The notes under the pieces were generated by a model. That model saw only the letters and a list, made by a program, of their open reading frames with translations. It made no database searches and had not been told where the DNA came from. Made by a program: the position numbers and the translations under genes. A DNA stretch of 64,000 bases from Paludisphaera mucosa (GTDB lineage Bacteria > Planctomycetota > Planctomycetia > Isosphaerales > Isosphaeraceae). The stretch spans positions 248,001-312,000 of the forward strand of contig NZ_JARRAG010000002.1 in the NCBI RefSeq assembly GCF_029589435.1, read 5' to 3'. How positions within the stretch are numbered: position 1 is the stretch's first letter; every line of letters begins with the position of its first letter. This document shows positions 37,163-46,700 of this stretch, piece after piece.

Positions 37163-37636
37163 TCAGGGATCGAGCTTGACTTCCTCGATCGGGACGTCCC
37201 AGTGGGCGTCGAGGATCTCGAACCGTCGGCGTTCTTCGGCCTTGAAGGTCTTCTGGTCGGGGAAGAGCTGCGCCTTGATGGCCTCTTCCTCCTCGGCCGG
37301 CGCGTGGGCGGCCTGCACGTCCTTGAAGACGATGGTGACCTTGTAATCCCATCGGCCGTCCTCGGTGCCGTGGTATCGGGGCTTGATCATCGTCACGCTC
37401 AGCAGGTCCCCCTTCTCGATCCGCTTCTTCAGGACCGGGTAGTGGTTCTTGCGGAAGAGCGCGAGGAACTCGTCGGCGGCCCCCCATTTGGCCTTGTAGT
37501 AGTACTCGGCCGCGAACGGCCTGGCGAGCTTCGCCTCGTCGCCGCCGAGGGCCGCCGCCGAGACGAGGCCGACGGCCGTCGCCATCGCGAACGCCGCGGA
37601 CCGTGACGACGAGCGCGGAGACTGATGCGTTTTCAT
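37163..37636 (-). CDS. Exported protein of unknown function
   Basis: This 157-residue precursor has a signal peptide (to about residue 31, SAAALGG). The mature part reads as an alpha/beta fold (FAAEYYYKAKWGAADEFLALFRKNHYPVLKKRI, then VTMIKPRYHGTEDGRWDYKVTIVFKD), faintly like dimeric ferredoxin-like barrel proteins. The C-terminus is charged. GAGG lies about 6 bp before the ATG at 37636, and the signal peptide fixes the start over an open frame to 37762. It is convergent with the KaiC-like gene. No specific family recognised. Confidence 0.75.
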   Translation of the reverse strand: MKTHQSPRSSSRSAAFAMATAVGLVSAAALGGDEAKLARPFAAEYYYKAKWGAADEFLALFRKNHYPVLKKRIEKGDLLSVTMIKPRYHGTEDGRWDYKVTIVFKDVQAAHAPAEEEEAIKAQLFPDQKTFKAEERRRFEILDAHWDVPIEEVKLDP

Positions 37637-37880
37637 GGATGCCTCGCAAGTCGGGCCGATGACGCCGCCCCGCGGCGATCCGCCCCGGGAGGAATCGCGG
37701 CGATCCCGCCCCGGGTCGAGTATCGCCGACTCCGTGCGGCCGGCCAACCGGCGACCGCCCACCGGGTCGAGACCGGCGGGGTCGGCGGCGACTTCGAAAT
37801 GAACACGGCCGGGAGCGAAGCCGAGGAGGCTCGCAGCCGGCCGGGGTTCATGCCTGCGATCGCAGATCGCGGACCAATGC

Positions 37881-38270
37881 TCAGTTCTGGCCGGTCGCCT
37901 GGGGGGCGGCCAGGATCTGCTGAGGAGCGGCGTAGACCGGGGCGGCCTCGTAGACGGGGGCCGAGTAAGCGACCTCGGCGGCCGGGGCGCAGGTGGCCGG
38001 GGCGGCCTTGTGGCCGTGGAGCTTGAAGCCGCCGCAGCCGAGCTTGGGCAGCTTCATCGTGGGCAGCTTGAAGCAATGCTTCTTGGGGGCCGGGGCGCAG
38101 GTCTCGACGACCGGGGCCGGGGCGCAGGTCTCGACGACCGGGGCGGCGCAGACCGGGGTCGGAGCCGCGCAGGCCTTCTTCTTGTGACAGGCCTGGGCGC
38201 TGCCGCCGAGGACGAAAGAACCGACCAGCGCGCCAAGAGCCAGACCCATCAGGTGCCGCTTCATCATCAA
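37881..38270 (-). CDS. Small Cys/Ala/Pro-rich secreted protein
   Basis: This 129-residue precursor has a signal peptide ending near SAQA. The mature part has about nine Cys, a duplicated nonapeptide (VVETCAPAP), a Lys/Leu/Gly patch (KLPTMKLPKLGCGG) and a Tyr/Ala/Pro tail (VYEAAPVYAAP). AGGAG lies 6 bp before the first of three Met codons. Composition suggests a cross-linked cell-wall or surface protein; planctomycetes have many Cys-rich ones. The upstream region is long and AT-rich, consistent with strong regulation. No known family. Confidence 0.75.
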   Translation of the reverse strand: MMMKRHLMGLALGALVGSFVLGGSAQACHKKKACAAPTPVCAAPVVETCAPAPVVETCAPAPKKHCFKLPTMKLPKLGCGGFKLHGHKAAPATCAPAAEVAYSAPVYEAAPVYAAPQQILAAPQATGQN

Positions 38271-38904
38271 ATCTCCTACGGGGATGGAAATCGAGTGTGT
38301 GTCGAATCTCTGAATCGTGGTTCAAACCACCAGGAAGGACGACGGTGGCTTCGCAGGGGTGCTGAAACGTAGGGTATAAGATGAATCCCCGAATGCCAAC
38401 CCCCCAGGCCTACTTTCTAGGAAAAGTCCAGCTATTCGCCGTCAAACTCGTTAAAACTCATATTTCCATCAATCGGATCAGTCAATCCATCCCTCCGACT
38501 CGGGGGCCGGGCGGCCTGGCCGCCCCGTCGGGGAGGGATCCGGCGGGCTCGGCGCGGGATCCGGTCGACATGCCGGTCGGGTCCGAAACCGCCGCGTAAG
38601 TCGAAGAAGTCTTCGATCGCCGCCATGAGGGACGGCTGCCGAAATCGCGAGGTTCGATGTCTCGCACGACCCTTCGCCGTGCCTTGCGGTCGAGTCGGCG
38701 TCCGACTTCCGAGTCCAGCGTCGCGTCCCGCCGTTCACGAACGGCGACTACGAGAAACCGCGGGCCGAAACCGCCTTTCCAGGCGGCCTGGCTTATCCCG
38801 TCCCGAACCGCTCCGCCCACGGGGGATGCCCGGTCGGAATCGACGGTTGCACGCGTTATCCTGAAGATGACGCCCCTGACGATCGCCCCTCCGGAGTCCT
38901 CCCC
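38271..38904. other. Intergenic region, 634 bp, with AT-rich part
   Basis: This gap lies between the small Cys-rich gene (minus) and the sialidase-like gene (plus). The stretch 38350-38480 is distinctly AT-richer than its surroundings. A weak minus-strand promoter can be read there (TTGGCA at 38394-38399, TATACC at 38373-38378, spacer only 15 bp). Short frames on both strands are Arg-rich and have no ribosome binding site; I do not call a gene. Confidence 0.5.
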
Positions 38905-39894
38905 ATGACGCCTTTCGTCCTCCTGTCGCTGGGCCTCGCGAGCTTCCAGGCGGAGCCCTCCCGGGCCGAGATCGTCGACGTGCGACGCGTCTGGGATGGG
39001 GCGAATCACAACGCGTTCACCGACCTGGTCCGGTTCCGGGACCGATGGTTCCTGACCTTCCGCGAGGGGACGGGGCACGTCTCGCCGGACGGGGCGATCC
39101 GGGTCCTGACGTCGACGAACGGCGAGGCCTGGACGTCGGCGGCGCGGATCGCGTCCGAGCCGGGGGACCTGCGCGACCCCAAGCTCTCGATCACGCCCGA
39201 CGGCCGGCTGATGCTGGCGGCGGCCTTGACGCAGCGCCCGCCGGCGACGCACAAGCATCAGTCGTTCGCCTGGTTCTCGCGCGACGGCCGCGACTGGTCG
39301 GAGCCGCATCCGATCGGCGACCCGAACGTCTGGATCTGGCGGCCGGCCTGGCACGAAGGGACGGCCTACGCCGTGGGCTACGCGACCGACGGCTCGCATT
39401 CCACCCGGCTCTATACCAGCAAGGACGGCGCGACCTTCGCGCCACTCGTCCCCACGTTGTTCGATCAGGGCCAGCCCAACGAGTCGGCCCTGGCCTGGCT
39501 GCCCGACGGGACCGCGCTCTGCCTGCTGCGTCGCGACGGCCGGCCCAACACGGACCAGCTCGGCCGATCCCGGCCGCCGTACACGGAATGGACCTGGAAG
39601 GACCTGGGCGTCCACCTCGGCGGCCCCGCCCTACTCCGTCTTCCGGACGGCCGAATCGTGGCCGGCGGTCGGCTCCTCGCCCCCAGGGTCCACACGGCGC
39701 TCTGCTGGCTCGACCCCGACGCCGATACGCTCACGGAGTTCCTCGCCCTCCCCTCCGGCGGCGACACCAGCTACCCCGGTTTGGCGCTGCACGAGGGGAC
39801 GCTCTGGGTGAGCTATTACGCCTCGCACGAGGGGAAGACGGCGATCTACCTGGCCCGGGTCAGGCTGCCGGAGAAGGCTCCGACGCGACCTTGA
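38905..39894 (+). CDS. Exported sialidase-like (six-bladed propeller) protein
   Basis: The protein has 329 residues. A short hydrophobic N-terminus (MTPFVLLSLGLASFQA) suggests export. The remainder has Asp-box motifs at regular spacing, STNGEAWTS, SRDGRDWSE and SKDGATFAP, which mark the beta-propeller of sialidases and relatives. FREGTGHVSPDG near the start and ALPSGGDTSYPG near the end are further family-like blocks. Catalytic residues (the Arg triad, Asp and Tyr-Glu pair) cannot be assigned safely, so it may be a lectin-like or non-sialic-acid glycosidase propeller. It is monocistronic. Confidence 0.82.
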   Translation: MTPFVLLSLGLASFQAEPSRAEIVDVRRVWDGANHNAFTDLVRFRDRWFLTFREGTGHVSPDGAIRVLTSTNGEAWTSAARIASEPGDLRDPKLSITPDGRLMLAAALTQRPPATHKHQSFAWFSRDGRDWSEPHPIGDPNVWIWRPAWHEGTAYAVGYATDGSHSTRLYTSKDGATFAPLVPTLFDQGQPNESALAWLPDGTALCLLRRDGRPNTDQLGRSRPPYTEWTWKDLGVHLGGPALLRLPDGRIVAGGRLLAPRVHTALCWLDPDADTLTEFLALPSGGDTSYPGLALHEGTLWVSYYASHEGKTAIYLARVRLPEKAPTRP

Positions 39895-39989
39895 TCTCGC
39901 GGATCGCGTTGCAATTCCCGGAGGATCCCGGATAATAGTCCTTTCGTCCCAAGTCCGCGCTGATCGCTTTGAAAGTCGGAGATGCTGAC

Positions 39990-40175
39990 GTGGCCGTACC
40001 CAAGAGACGTAAATCCAAATCCGCCAAGGGTCATCGACGGAGTCACGACGCCCTGACGCCGATCAACCTGACGATCTGCCCGATGTGCAAGCTGTCGGTC
40101 CCCACCCACAAGGTCCACGAAGAATGCCTGGCCGAGCACTTCAAGAACGGTGCTCCGGGCCGCATGCCCTTCTGA
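39990..40175 (+). CDS. rpmF: 50S ribosomal protein L32
   Basis: This 61-residue protein starts with the L32 signature MAVPKRRKSKS, followed by HRRSHDAL and the zinc-type knuckle CPMC. It sits on the large ribosomal subunit. The start is GTG at 39990, giving MAVPK. An ATG at 39969 would add seven residues not found in the family, and GGAG lies 8 bp before the GTG. It is convergent with rpmB and shares a strong hairpin with it. The second Cys pair of zinc-type L32 is incomplete: one Cys follows the knuckle, in HEECLAEH. Confidence 0.93.
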   Translation: MAVPKRRKSKSAKGHRRSHDALTPINLTICPMCKLSVPTHKVHEECLAEHFKNGAPGRMPF

Positions 40176-40314
40176 CCTCGACCGATCGCGGCGCATTTTT
40201 CCCCGAAGACGCGGATCCCGCCGAGCCACGCCCGGATGGTTCGGCGTTTTCGCGCGCGCCGGGCCCGGCGGACGTAGGTTCCACAACCTGCTCGATCACG
40301 CGAAGCGCGCGCGA

Positions 40315-40351
40315 AAGCGGAGCCTCGCGCGTCGGGCGCGAGGCTCCGCTT
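40315..40351. terminator. Strong bidirectional terminator between rpmF and rpmB
   Basis: A perfect 16-bp stem (40315-40330 with 40336-40351) closes a 5-base loop. It lies 140 bp past rpmF and 30 bp past the end of convergent rpmB. With AA and TT at the stem ends it could terminate both transcripts. Confidence 0.8.
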
Positions 40352-40380
40352 GATGGTCGGGCGCCGGCTCCTCGACCCGA

Positions 40381-40701
40381 TCAGATCGGGTAGAGGTTCT
40401 TCAGGTTGGCGCGGGCGGCGGCGCTCCCCTTGGAGGCCTTGATCAGGGGGAAGGTCTGCATCTTGCCGTCGACCTCGAGGGTCAACTGGCCGCTGCGGAT
40501 GACCGAGGTGGCCACGCGGATGTAGGAGGTCTTGCCGTTGGGCAGCCAGACCTTGATCCACTGCAGATTGGGCTTGAAGGTGCGGCGGCTGATGCCCGTC
40601 GTCTTCTTACCGACGCCGCCGAGGTACTTCGCCTTGCCGCGCTCGGTCTTGTGGTTGCCGAACGACGTCTTCTTCCCGCTGACTTGACACTCGCGGCCCA
40701 T
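40381..40701 (-). CDS. rpmB: 50S ribosomal protein L28
   Basis: The protein has 106 residues and starts MGRECQVSGKKTSFGN, the L28 signature. RRTFKPNLQWIKVWL and VATSVIRSGQLTLEVDG follow. Most bacterial L28 proteins are about 60-80 residues. This one carries an insert of about 20 residues after the first block (GKAKYLGGVGKKTTG) and a longer C-terminal tail. AGGA lies 5 bp before the ATG at 40701. A far longer open frame in phase continues upstream but is antisense to the next gene. Confidence 0.93.
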   Translation of the reverse strand: MGRECQVSGKKTSFGNHKTERGKAKYLGGVGKKTTGISRRTFKPNLQWIKVWLPNGKTSYIRVATSVIRSGQLTLEVDGKMQTFPLIKASKGSAAARANLKNLYPI

Positions 40702-40983
40702 CGTTCCTGACTCCTGCCCTGCCGACGCCCGGGGCGGACGCCGTGTCTTTTGCGATTCCGTAGCGTGTGGACGCATCCTCCGCGACGGTAGCCGTCGCCG
40801 CGAGGCCCGCGGGCTTCCTCCTCGGCGCAGCGCGCACCGGAGATCCGCGGGAAAGAGTCCCATTATCGCGACGCCGGCGGAACTTTCAAGCCCGACCTGG
40901 GCTTCGCCTTGCCCGCGGTCGTCGGGTCGGCGTATCCTGCCGCGTCCCACGAACGACGCCCCAGGGAGCCGGGAGCCCGCCCC

Positions 40984-43347
40984 ATGTTTTCGCGACGCGC
41001 CGAATCGGCCGCCTTCGGCCTCGTGCTGGCGGCGTGCGTCGCGGCCTTCCTGCACGACGGCCTCCGCCCGGGTCGCGTCCTCAGCCCGGCCGACGTCCTG
41101 CTCGTCGAGGCGAGTTTCCGCGAGCCGGACGGGGCGCCCTACGAGCCGCAAAATCGGCTCTTGATGGACCCCGTCCTCCAGTTCCAGCCCTGGCTGGCGT
41201 TCAATCGCGAGGAGATCCGGGCGGGGCGGCTGCCGCTCTGGAACCCTTACGCCGGCTGCGGCGTTTCGCACCTGGCGAACGGCCAGAGCGCGGTGTTCGA
41301 CCCGTTCAACCTGATCATCGTCCTCGGCCCCTGGCCCGGAGCCCTGGCCTGGACGGCCGCGGCGCGGCTCTGGTTCGCCGGCCTGGGGGCGTTCCTGCTG
41401 GCGAGGTCGTGGGGGTTCGGCCCCTGGGGCCGCTGGTTCGCGGGCCTGACCTTTCCGTTCTGCGGGTTCCTCGTCGTCTGGCTGCTGTATCCCGTCACGC
41501 CGGCCGCGATCTGGCTCCCCTGGATCCTGCTCGCCACCGACCGCGCGCTCGCCGCGCCGACCGCCCGCGCGACGGGACTGCTGGCGCTGGCCGTGGGGGG
41601 CGTGCTGGTCGCGGGGCACGTCCAGACGAGCGCCCACGTCCTGCTCGCCGCGGGCATCCTGGCGATCTGGCGGCTGGCCTGGGCGACCGAGCGACGGCGG
41701 CCGGCGATCGCCTGGGGGGCGGGGATCGTGCTGGGGGTCGGGATCGCGGCCGCGCAGGTCGTCCCGCTGGGAGAGTACCTGACGAAGAGTCCGGTCTGGG
41801 GCGAGCGTCGCCGCGAACATCCGCCGTGGTGGAAGCCGACCCGGCCGCGGATTCTGGAGGCCGCGTGCACCGCCCTGCCCTACCTCTACGGCAGCCAGCG
41901 CCGGGGGCATCCCAACCTGGCCCGCGGGCTCGGCGTCGACAATCTCAACGAATCCGCCGGGGGCTTCGCCGGGCTCGTCACCCTGGCCTGGCTCGCGCCC
42001 CTGGCCGGGCTCGGGGCCCGGCGCAGGCCCGAGGCGGCCTTCCTCCTGATGATGCTGGCGATCGGCGCGGCGGCGGCCTTCCGGATCCCTCCGGTCGACA
42101 ACATCCTGCGGGCGCTGCCGGTCCTGGGCGTGACGGACAACCGCCGGTTGACGCTGTGGGTCGCGTTCGCGCTGACGTTCCTGGGCGGCCTCGGGCTCGA
42201 CCTCGCCGCGCGGGGCGGATTGCTCTCGGGGCGGTGGTCGCGCGCCTGGCTCGCGGCGGGGCTCCTCCTGGCCGGGGCGGCGATCGCCGTGCCGTTCGCC
42301 GCGGGCCCTTTGCGACAACGGGCCGAGCGACACTACCGAAATGCGACCGAGCCCCTCGAACCCGCCGAGATCGCCCGCCGCGTCGACCTGCAGGTCGGGA
42401 CGACTCTCGATTTCACGCCGCGATACCTCGGGATCGCCGCGGCGGCCCTCATCGCGCTCGCCGCGACGGCCGAGGCCGCGCGGCGCCGGCCGGAAATCCT
42501 CCGCGCCGTCCCGGGGCTGCTGCTCGTCGCGACGCTCGCCGACCTCTTCGCGTTCGGCATGGGCCTGAACCCGGCGATCGACCGCGCCGTGCAGGCGTAC
42601 GAGCCCCCCCTGATCGTCCGCCTTCGAGAAGGCTTGGGGTCGGGCCGACGCGCGATCGGCGTGGGCGGAGAGCTGCCGCCGAACGTGCTGATGCGCTTCG
42701 GATTGGCCGACGCCCGCAACTACGACTCGGTCGAGTTGTCGCGCAGCCTCGACTGGTTCGAGCCGCTGTACGAGGAGACCGACGAGGCCCGCAGCAGCCG
42801 GCGGACGGTCTCGTGGCGGACCGTAAGCCGCGCCCTGCCGAAGCTCGAAGCGGCCGCCGTCGGGGCCGTCGTCGCCGCCGCGCCGCCCCCCGACCCGGGG
42901 CTCTTCCCGAAGGTCGAACGCGTCGGCGACGCCTGGATCGCCTGGACCGCGGCCCCCGAGCGGATCGCCTTCGAGGGCCCCGGCCGCGCGACGCTCGACC
43001 GCCGCTCGACGGCCGCCGCGATCCGCGTCGAGGTCCACGCCCACGGCCCCGGCCGCCTCGTCGTCCGCGAGACATGGGACGAGGGCTGGACGGCGCGCGT
43101 CGACGGCGCGGCCGTCGACGTCCAGAAATACGACGACGTGTTCATGACGGTATCCGTCGTTTCGAAATCCGGGGTCTCGGATTCGCACGTCGTCGAGCTT
43201 GCATATCAGCCGATGTCGGTGCGCCTGGGCCTTTTCGCCTCGGCCGCGGCGCTCGCGGCGGCGCTACTCGGCTTGACAGGACGCCCCCGTTGGGGATTGA
43301 TGGAAAGGCCGAGAGGGGGCTTGGACGGACCCGAGCCCGCCGGTTAA
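40984..43347 (+). CDS. YfhO-like polytopic membrane protein
   Basis: The protein has 787 residues. About a dozen hydrophobic segments fill residues 10-510. An early loop reads RLPLWNPYAGCGVSHLANGQ, the hallmark of YfhO-type proteins, which are thought to be GT-C-like glycosyltransferases for teichoic or other surface polymers. VDNLNESAGGFAGLV follows a few helices later. The C-terminal 200 residues are soluble and beta-rich (RVEVHAHGPGRLVVRETWDEGW). The ATG at 40984 has GGGAG 8 bp upstream; an open frame to 40909 adds only low-complexity sequence. Substrate unknown. Confidence 0.82.
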   Translation: MFSRRAESAAFGLVLAACVAAFLHDGLRPGRVLSPADVLLVEASFREPDGAPYEPQNRLLMDPVLQFQPWLAFNREEIRAGRLPLWNPYAGCGVSHLANGQSAVFDPFNLIIVLGPWPGALAWTAAARLWFAGLGAFLLARSWGFGPWGRWFAGLTFPFCGFLVVWLLYPVTPAAIWLPWILLATDRALAAPTARATGLLALAVGGVLVAGHVQTSAHVLLAAGILAIWRLAWATERRRPAIAWGAGIVLGVGIAAAQVVPLGEYLTKSPVWGERRREHPPWWKPTRPRILEAACTALPYLYGSQRRGHPNLARGLGVDNLNESAGGFAGLVTLAWLAPLAGLGARRRPEAAFLLMMLAIGAAAAFRIPPVDNILRALPVLGVTDNRRLTLWVAFALTFLGGLGLDLAARGGLLSGRWSRAWLAAGLLLAGAAIAVPFAAGPLRQRAERHYRNATEPLEPAEIARRVDLQVGTTLDFTPRYLGIAAAALIALAATAEAARRRPEILRAVPGLLLVATLADLFAFGMGLNPAIDRAVQAYEPPLIVRLREGLGSGRRAIGVGGELPPNVLMRFGLADARNYDSVELSRSLDWFEPLYEETDEARSSRRTVSWRTVSRALPKLEAAAVGAVVAAAPPPDPGLFPKVERVGDAWIAWTAAPERIAFEGPGRATLDRRSTAAAIRVEVHAHGPGRLVVRETWDEGWTARVDGAAVDVQKYDDVFMTVSVVSKSGVSDSHVVELAYQPMSVRLGLFASAAALAAALLGLTGRPRWGLMERPRGGLDGPEPAG

Positions 43348-43413
43348 GATCGAGCCAGATCGATCTCGGCCGGGGCAGTCGACCGGCACGTCGCTATTGA
43401 GGATGAAACGCTG

Positions 43414-43734
43414 ATGGTCCACTTCACGTGCGATCTCTGCGGCAAGGACATCACCTCCTCCGGGGAAGACCGTTTCGTGGTCAAGATGGAAGCCTTCCCC
43501 GGCTTCGACCCCAACGAGATCAAGGAAGAAGACCTCGAAGACGACCCCATGGAGGCCGTCTCCGACATGATCCAGCGCGACGAGGCCTTCGGGCCCCTCG
43601 ACCACGAATCGGCCGACGACGCCTGCCGCCGCAAGGGCTTCCGATTCGACCTCTGCCCCTCCTGCCACGGCAAGTTCCTGCGCGACCCGCTCGGCAAGTC
43701 GCACGCCAACGTGTTCGACTTCAGCAAGAACTGA
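43414..43734 (+). CDS. Small zinc-ribbon protein, conserved but uncharacterised
   Basis: This 106-residue protein has two Cys pairs: CDLC near residue 6 and CPSC near residue 87. HG follows the second pair. Between them is an acidic stretch (DPNEIKEEDLEDDPMEA). The two knuckles probably share one zinc. It ends KSHANVFDFSKN. GAGGATG lies upstream of the ATG. It sits 67 bp past the YfhO-like gene and could be cotranscribed. I cannot name a function. Confidence 0.8.
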   Translation: MVHFTCDLCGKDITSSGEDRFVVKMEAFPGFDPNEIKEEDLEDDPMEAVSDMIQRDEAFGPLDHESADDACRRKGFRFDLCPSCHGKFLRDPLGKSHANVFDFSKN

Positions 43735-43750
43735 TCCGAGGCCCGCGACC

Positions 43751-43778
43751 GGGCCGCCCCGCCCCTCGGGAGCGGCCC
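43751..43778. terminator. Candidate hairpin between convergent genes
   Basis: A 7-bp stem (43751-43757 with 43772-43778) closes a 14-base loop, between the zinc-ribbon gene and the convergent kinase/WD40 gene. It overlaps the kinase stop codon by one base. Weak on its own; the position supports it. Confidence 0.35.
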
Positions 43779-46700
43779 TATTCGCGACCGACGCCGGCCC
43801 CGCCGGCCGGCTGGAGGACGTCCGCGGGGGCGGCCTCCCAGAGCTTCACGGTGCGGTCGTAGCTGGCCGAGGCCAGGGTCCGGCCGTCGGGGCTGAACTT
43901 GATGCAGCGGATGCGCCCGGCGTGCCCCTTGAGGACCAGCAAGGTCTGGCCGCCGGCGGGCTCCCAGAGCCGGATGGTCTTGTCCTCGGCCGACGAGGCG
44001 AGTCGCCCGTCGAGGCCGAAGGCGACGCCGTCGACGGCGGCGACGTGTCCCTCCAGCCGTCCTCGCGGCGCGCCGTCCGAGGCGTCCCACAGCCGCACCG
44101 TGTGGTCGGAGGAAGCCGTCGCGAGGCTCCGGCCGTCGGGGCTGAAGGCGACGGCGTTGACCCGGTCGGCATGCCCTCGGAGCGTCGCGCGCGGCCGCCC
44201 GGCGGCGAGGTCCCAGAGGATGCACGTCCGGTCGTAGCCGGCCGAGGCGAGGGTGCGGCCGTCGGGGCTGAACGCCAGGTCGTGGACCATGTCGTCGTGG
44301 CCTCGCAGGACGTAGCGCACGGCCCCGGTCGCGGGGTCCCAGGCCTGGATCGCATGGTCGGCGCCGCCCGAGAAGACGGTCCGGCCGTCGGGCGCGAAAA
44401 CCACGGCCCGGAGATCGGCCGTGTGCCCCGTGAAGGTGATGCGGGGCTCGCCGGTCGCGGCGTCCCAGAGCCGCACCGTATTGTCGAGCGAGCCGGAAGC
44501 GAGGGTGCGGCCGTCGGGGCTGAATGCGACGCACATGACGTCCCGGGCGTGCCCCTTGATCACCCGGAGCAGCCGTCCCGACGGAAGCTCCCAGAGGCGC
44601 AGGGCGTGGTCGTCGTGGCCCGAGACCAGCCGGCTGCCGTCGGGGCTGTACGCCAGGCATTCCACGTCGCCGCCGTAGGTCAGCACCGAGGGGCTCTGGA
44701 GCGCGCGGGGTTGCGGCGGGCTGGCGGAATCCCAGAGCCGCACCGTCGCGTCGGCGCCCGCCGAGGCGAGGTCGCGACCGTCGGGGCTCAAGGCGACGGC
44801 GACGACCTCGTCGGCGTGGCCCTTGAAGACGTGCAGCTCCTCGCCCGTGGCGGCGTCCCAGACGCGGACCGTCTCGTCGGCGGAACCCGTCACGATCCGC
44901 GCGCCGTCGGGACCGTAGGCCAGACTCACCACCGCGCTCGGGTGGCCCCAGTACACGGCGATCGGGGTCCCCGAGGCGGCGTCCCAGATCCGCAGGGTCC
45001 GGTCGAGCCCGCCCGAGGCGACCCGCCGGCCGTCGGGGCTGAAGGCCACGGCGCGGACCTCGTCGGCGTGCCCCTCGAGGACGGCCCGCGGGTGGACCGG
45101 GTCCCGCGGGTCCCAGAGCTTCACCGTGCGGTCATAGCTGGCGGAGGCGATGGTGCGGCCGTCGGGGCTGTAGGCGACGGCGGCGACCGGGGCCTTGTGG
45201 CCGCCGAAGACCCTGTGAATCCGACGGCCGTCGCGGGCGTCCCACATACGCATGTGGTGGACCGAGAGGGCCGCGACCAGCGTGCCCCCGTCGGGACTCC
45301 AGGCCAGACCCTGGACCGGGCCGGAGGGGCCCTCGAAGCGGAGCGCGACCTGTCCCGTGTCGACCGTGTAGAGCGCGAGGCCGTCGTCCGGCCCGGGGCC
45401 GGGCCCCGCGAGGGTCCGGCCGTCGGGGCTGAAGGCGAGGGCCCCGACGCCGCCGCCCAGGTCCGCCCGCCGGCCCCCCGACGCGACGCCCATCGAGCGG
45501 ATCAGACTTCCGGTCCAGCGGTCCCAGAGCTGGATGAGTCCCTTCGACTGGAGGCTGGCGAGGGCCCGCCCGTCGGGGCTGAACGCCACGTCGGCGAAGA
45601 AGTCGTCCTTCGCCCGCAGGGTGAGCCGATCCTCGTGGGCGAGCCGCCAGAGGTAACGCCACTCCCAGCCGCGGAGGTCGGCCTCGCCCGGGGCCGGGCG
45701 CAACAGGTCGAGGAGATTGCGGAGCCGGCCGACGTCGGCGGCGTCCCAGGCCGACAGGGCGAGGTTGGATCTCGTGGCGTACACGGTCCGCCGCAGCTCC
45801 TCCTGGGTGGCGCGGAGGCTGACGTTGGCCTGGTCGGCCTCGCGTCGCCGCGTCTCGCGGTCGTCGGCGAGCTTGTGCTCGGTCTCGGCCTGGGCGTGGA
45901 ACCGCCGGGCCGCCAGCAGCGAGCCGATCGTGGCGAGCACCAGGACCCCCGTGAGCACGCCGCCCATCACGGCGACGACGGGGTTGCGGTGCGCCCATCG
46001 CCAGTAGCGCTCGGCCGCCGAGGCCTGCCGCGCCAGGATGGGCTCGTCGGCCAGGAACCGCCGCAGGTCCTCGGCCATCGCCCGGGCCGTCGGATAGCGT
46101 CGCTCCGGGTCCTTGGCGATCGCCCTCAGGACGATCGTCTCCAGGTCGCGGGGGATGCGGCGGTCGACCAGCCGGGGCCGGGGCGGCTCCTCGGCCTTGA
46201 TCCGCTCGATCTGCTTCAGCCGGTCCGGCGAGTCGTAGGCCGGCCGGAGCGTCAGCAATTCGTAGAGGGTCAGGCCCAGGGCGTAGACGTCCGCGCGGGC
46301 GTCGCCCTCGCCCCGGAACCGCTCCGGAGCCATGTAGCGGATCGTCCCCAGGACGTCGCCCGTGGCCGTCAGGCCGTCGTCGTCGGTCTTCGCCAGGCCG
46401 AAGTCGGTGATCCAGACGATCCCGGCGGTGTCCAGCAGCAGGTTCGACGGCTTGACGTCGCGGTGCACGATGCCGCGGGCGTGGGCGTAGGCCAGCCCCT
46501 GCGCCGCCTGCCGGCCGATCTGCGCCACGCTGCGGAAATACGGCTGGCGACGCCCGGACGACTCGACCGCCGAGACCAGCGTGCCCCCCGGCAGTACGGC
46601 CGAGCTTGATCCCGGGAGCGAGGGCTCCGTCTCGTCCAGGTCCGGGGGCGGATCGCGCGGCTGGGAGCCCGCGTCCGGATCGGGGTCGAACCGCTCGGTC

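Noticed and set aside
38432-38626. Small minus-strand frame starting MAAIEDFF
   Set aside because: After the first ten residues it is Arg/Pro-rich, with no ribosome binding site and no partner gene.
40702-43188. A long minus-strand extension of the L28 frame
   Set aside because: It is antisense to the YfhO-like gene and Arg/Pro/Gln-rich. L28 has its own start with a ribosome binding site at 40701.
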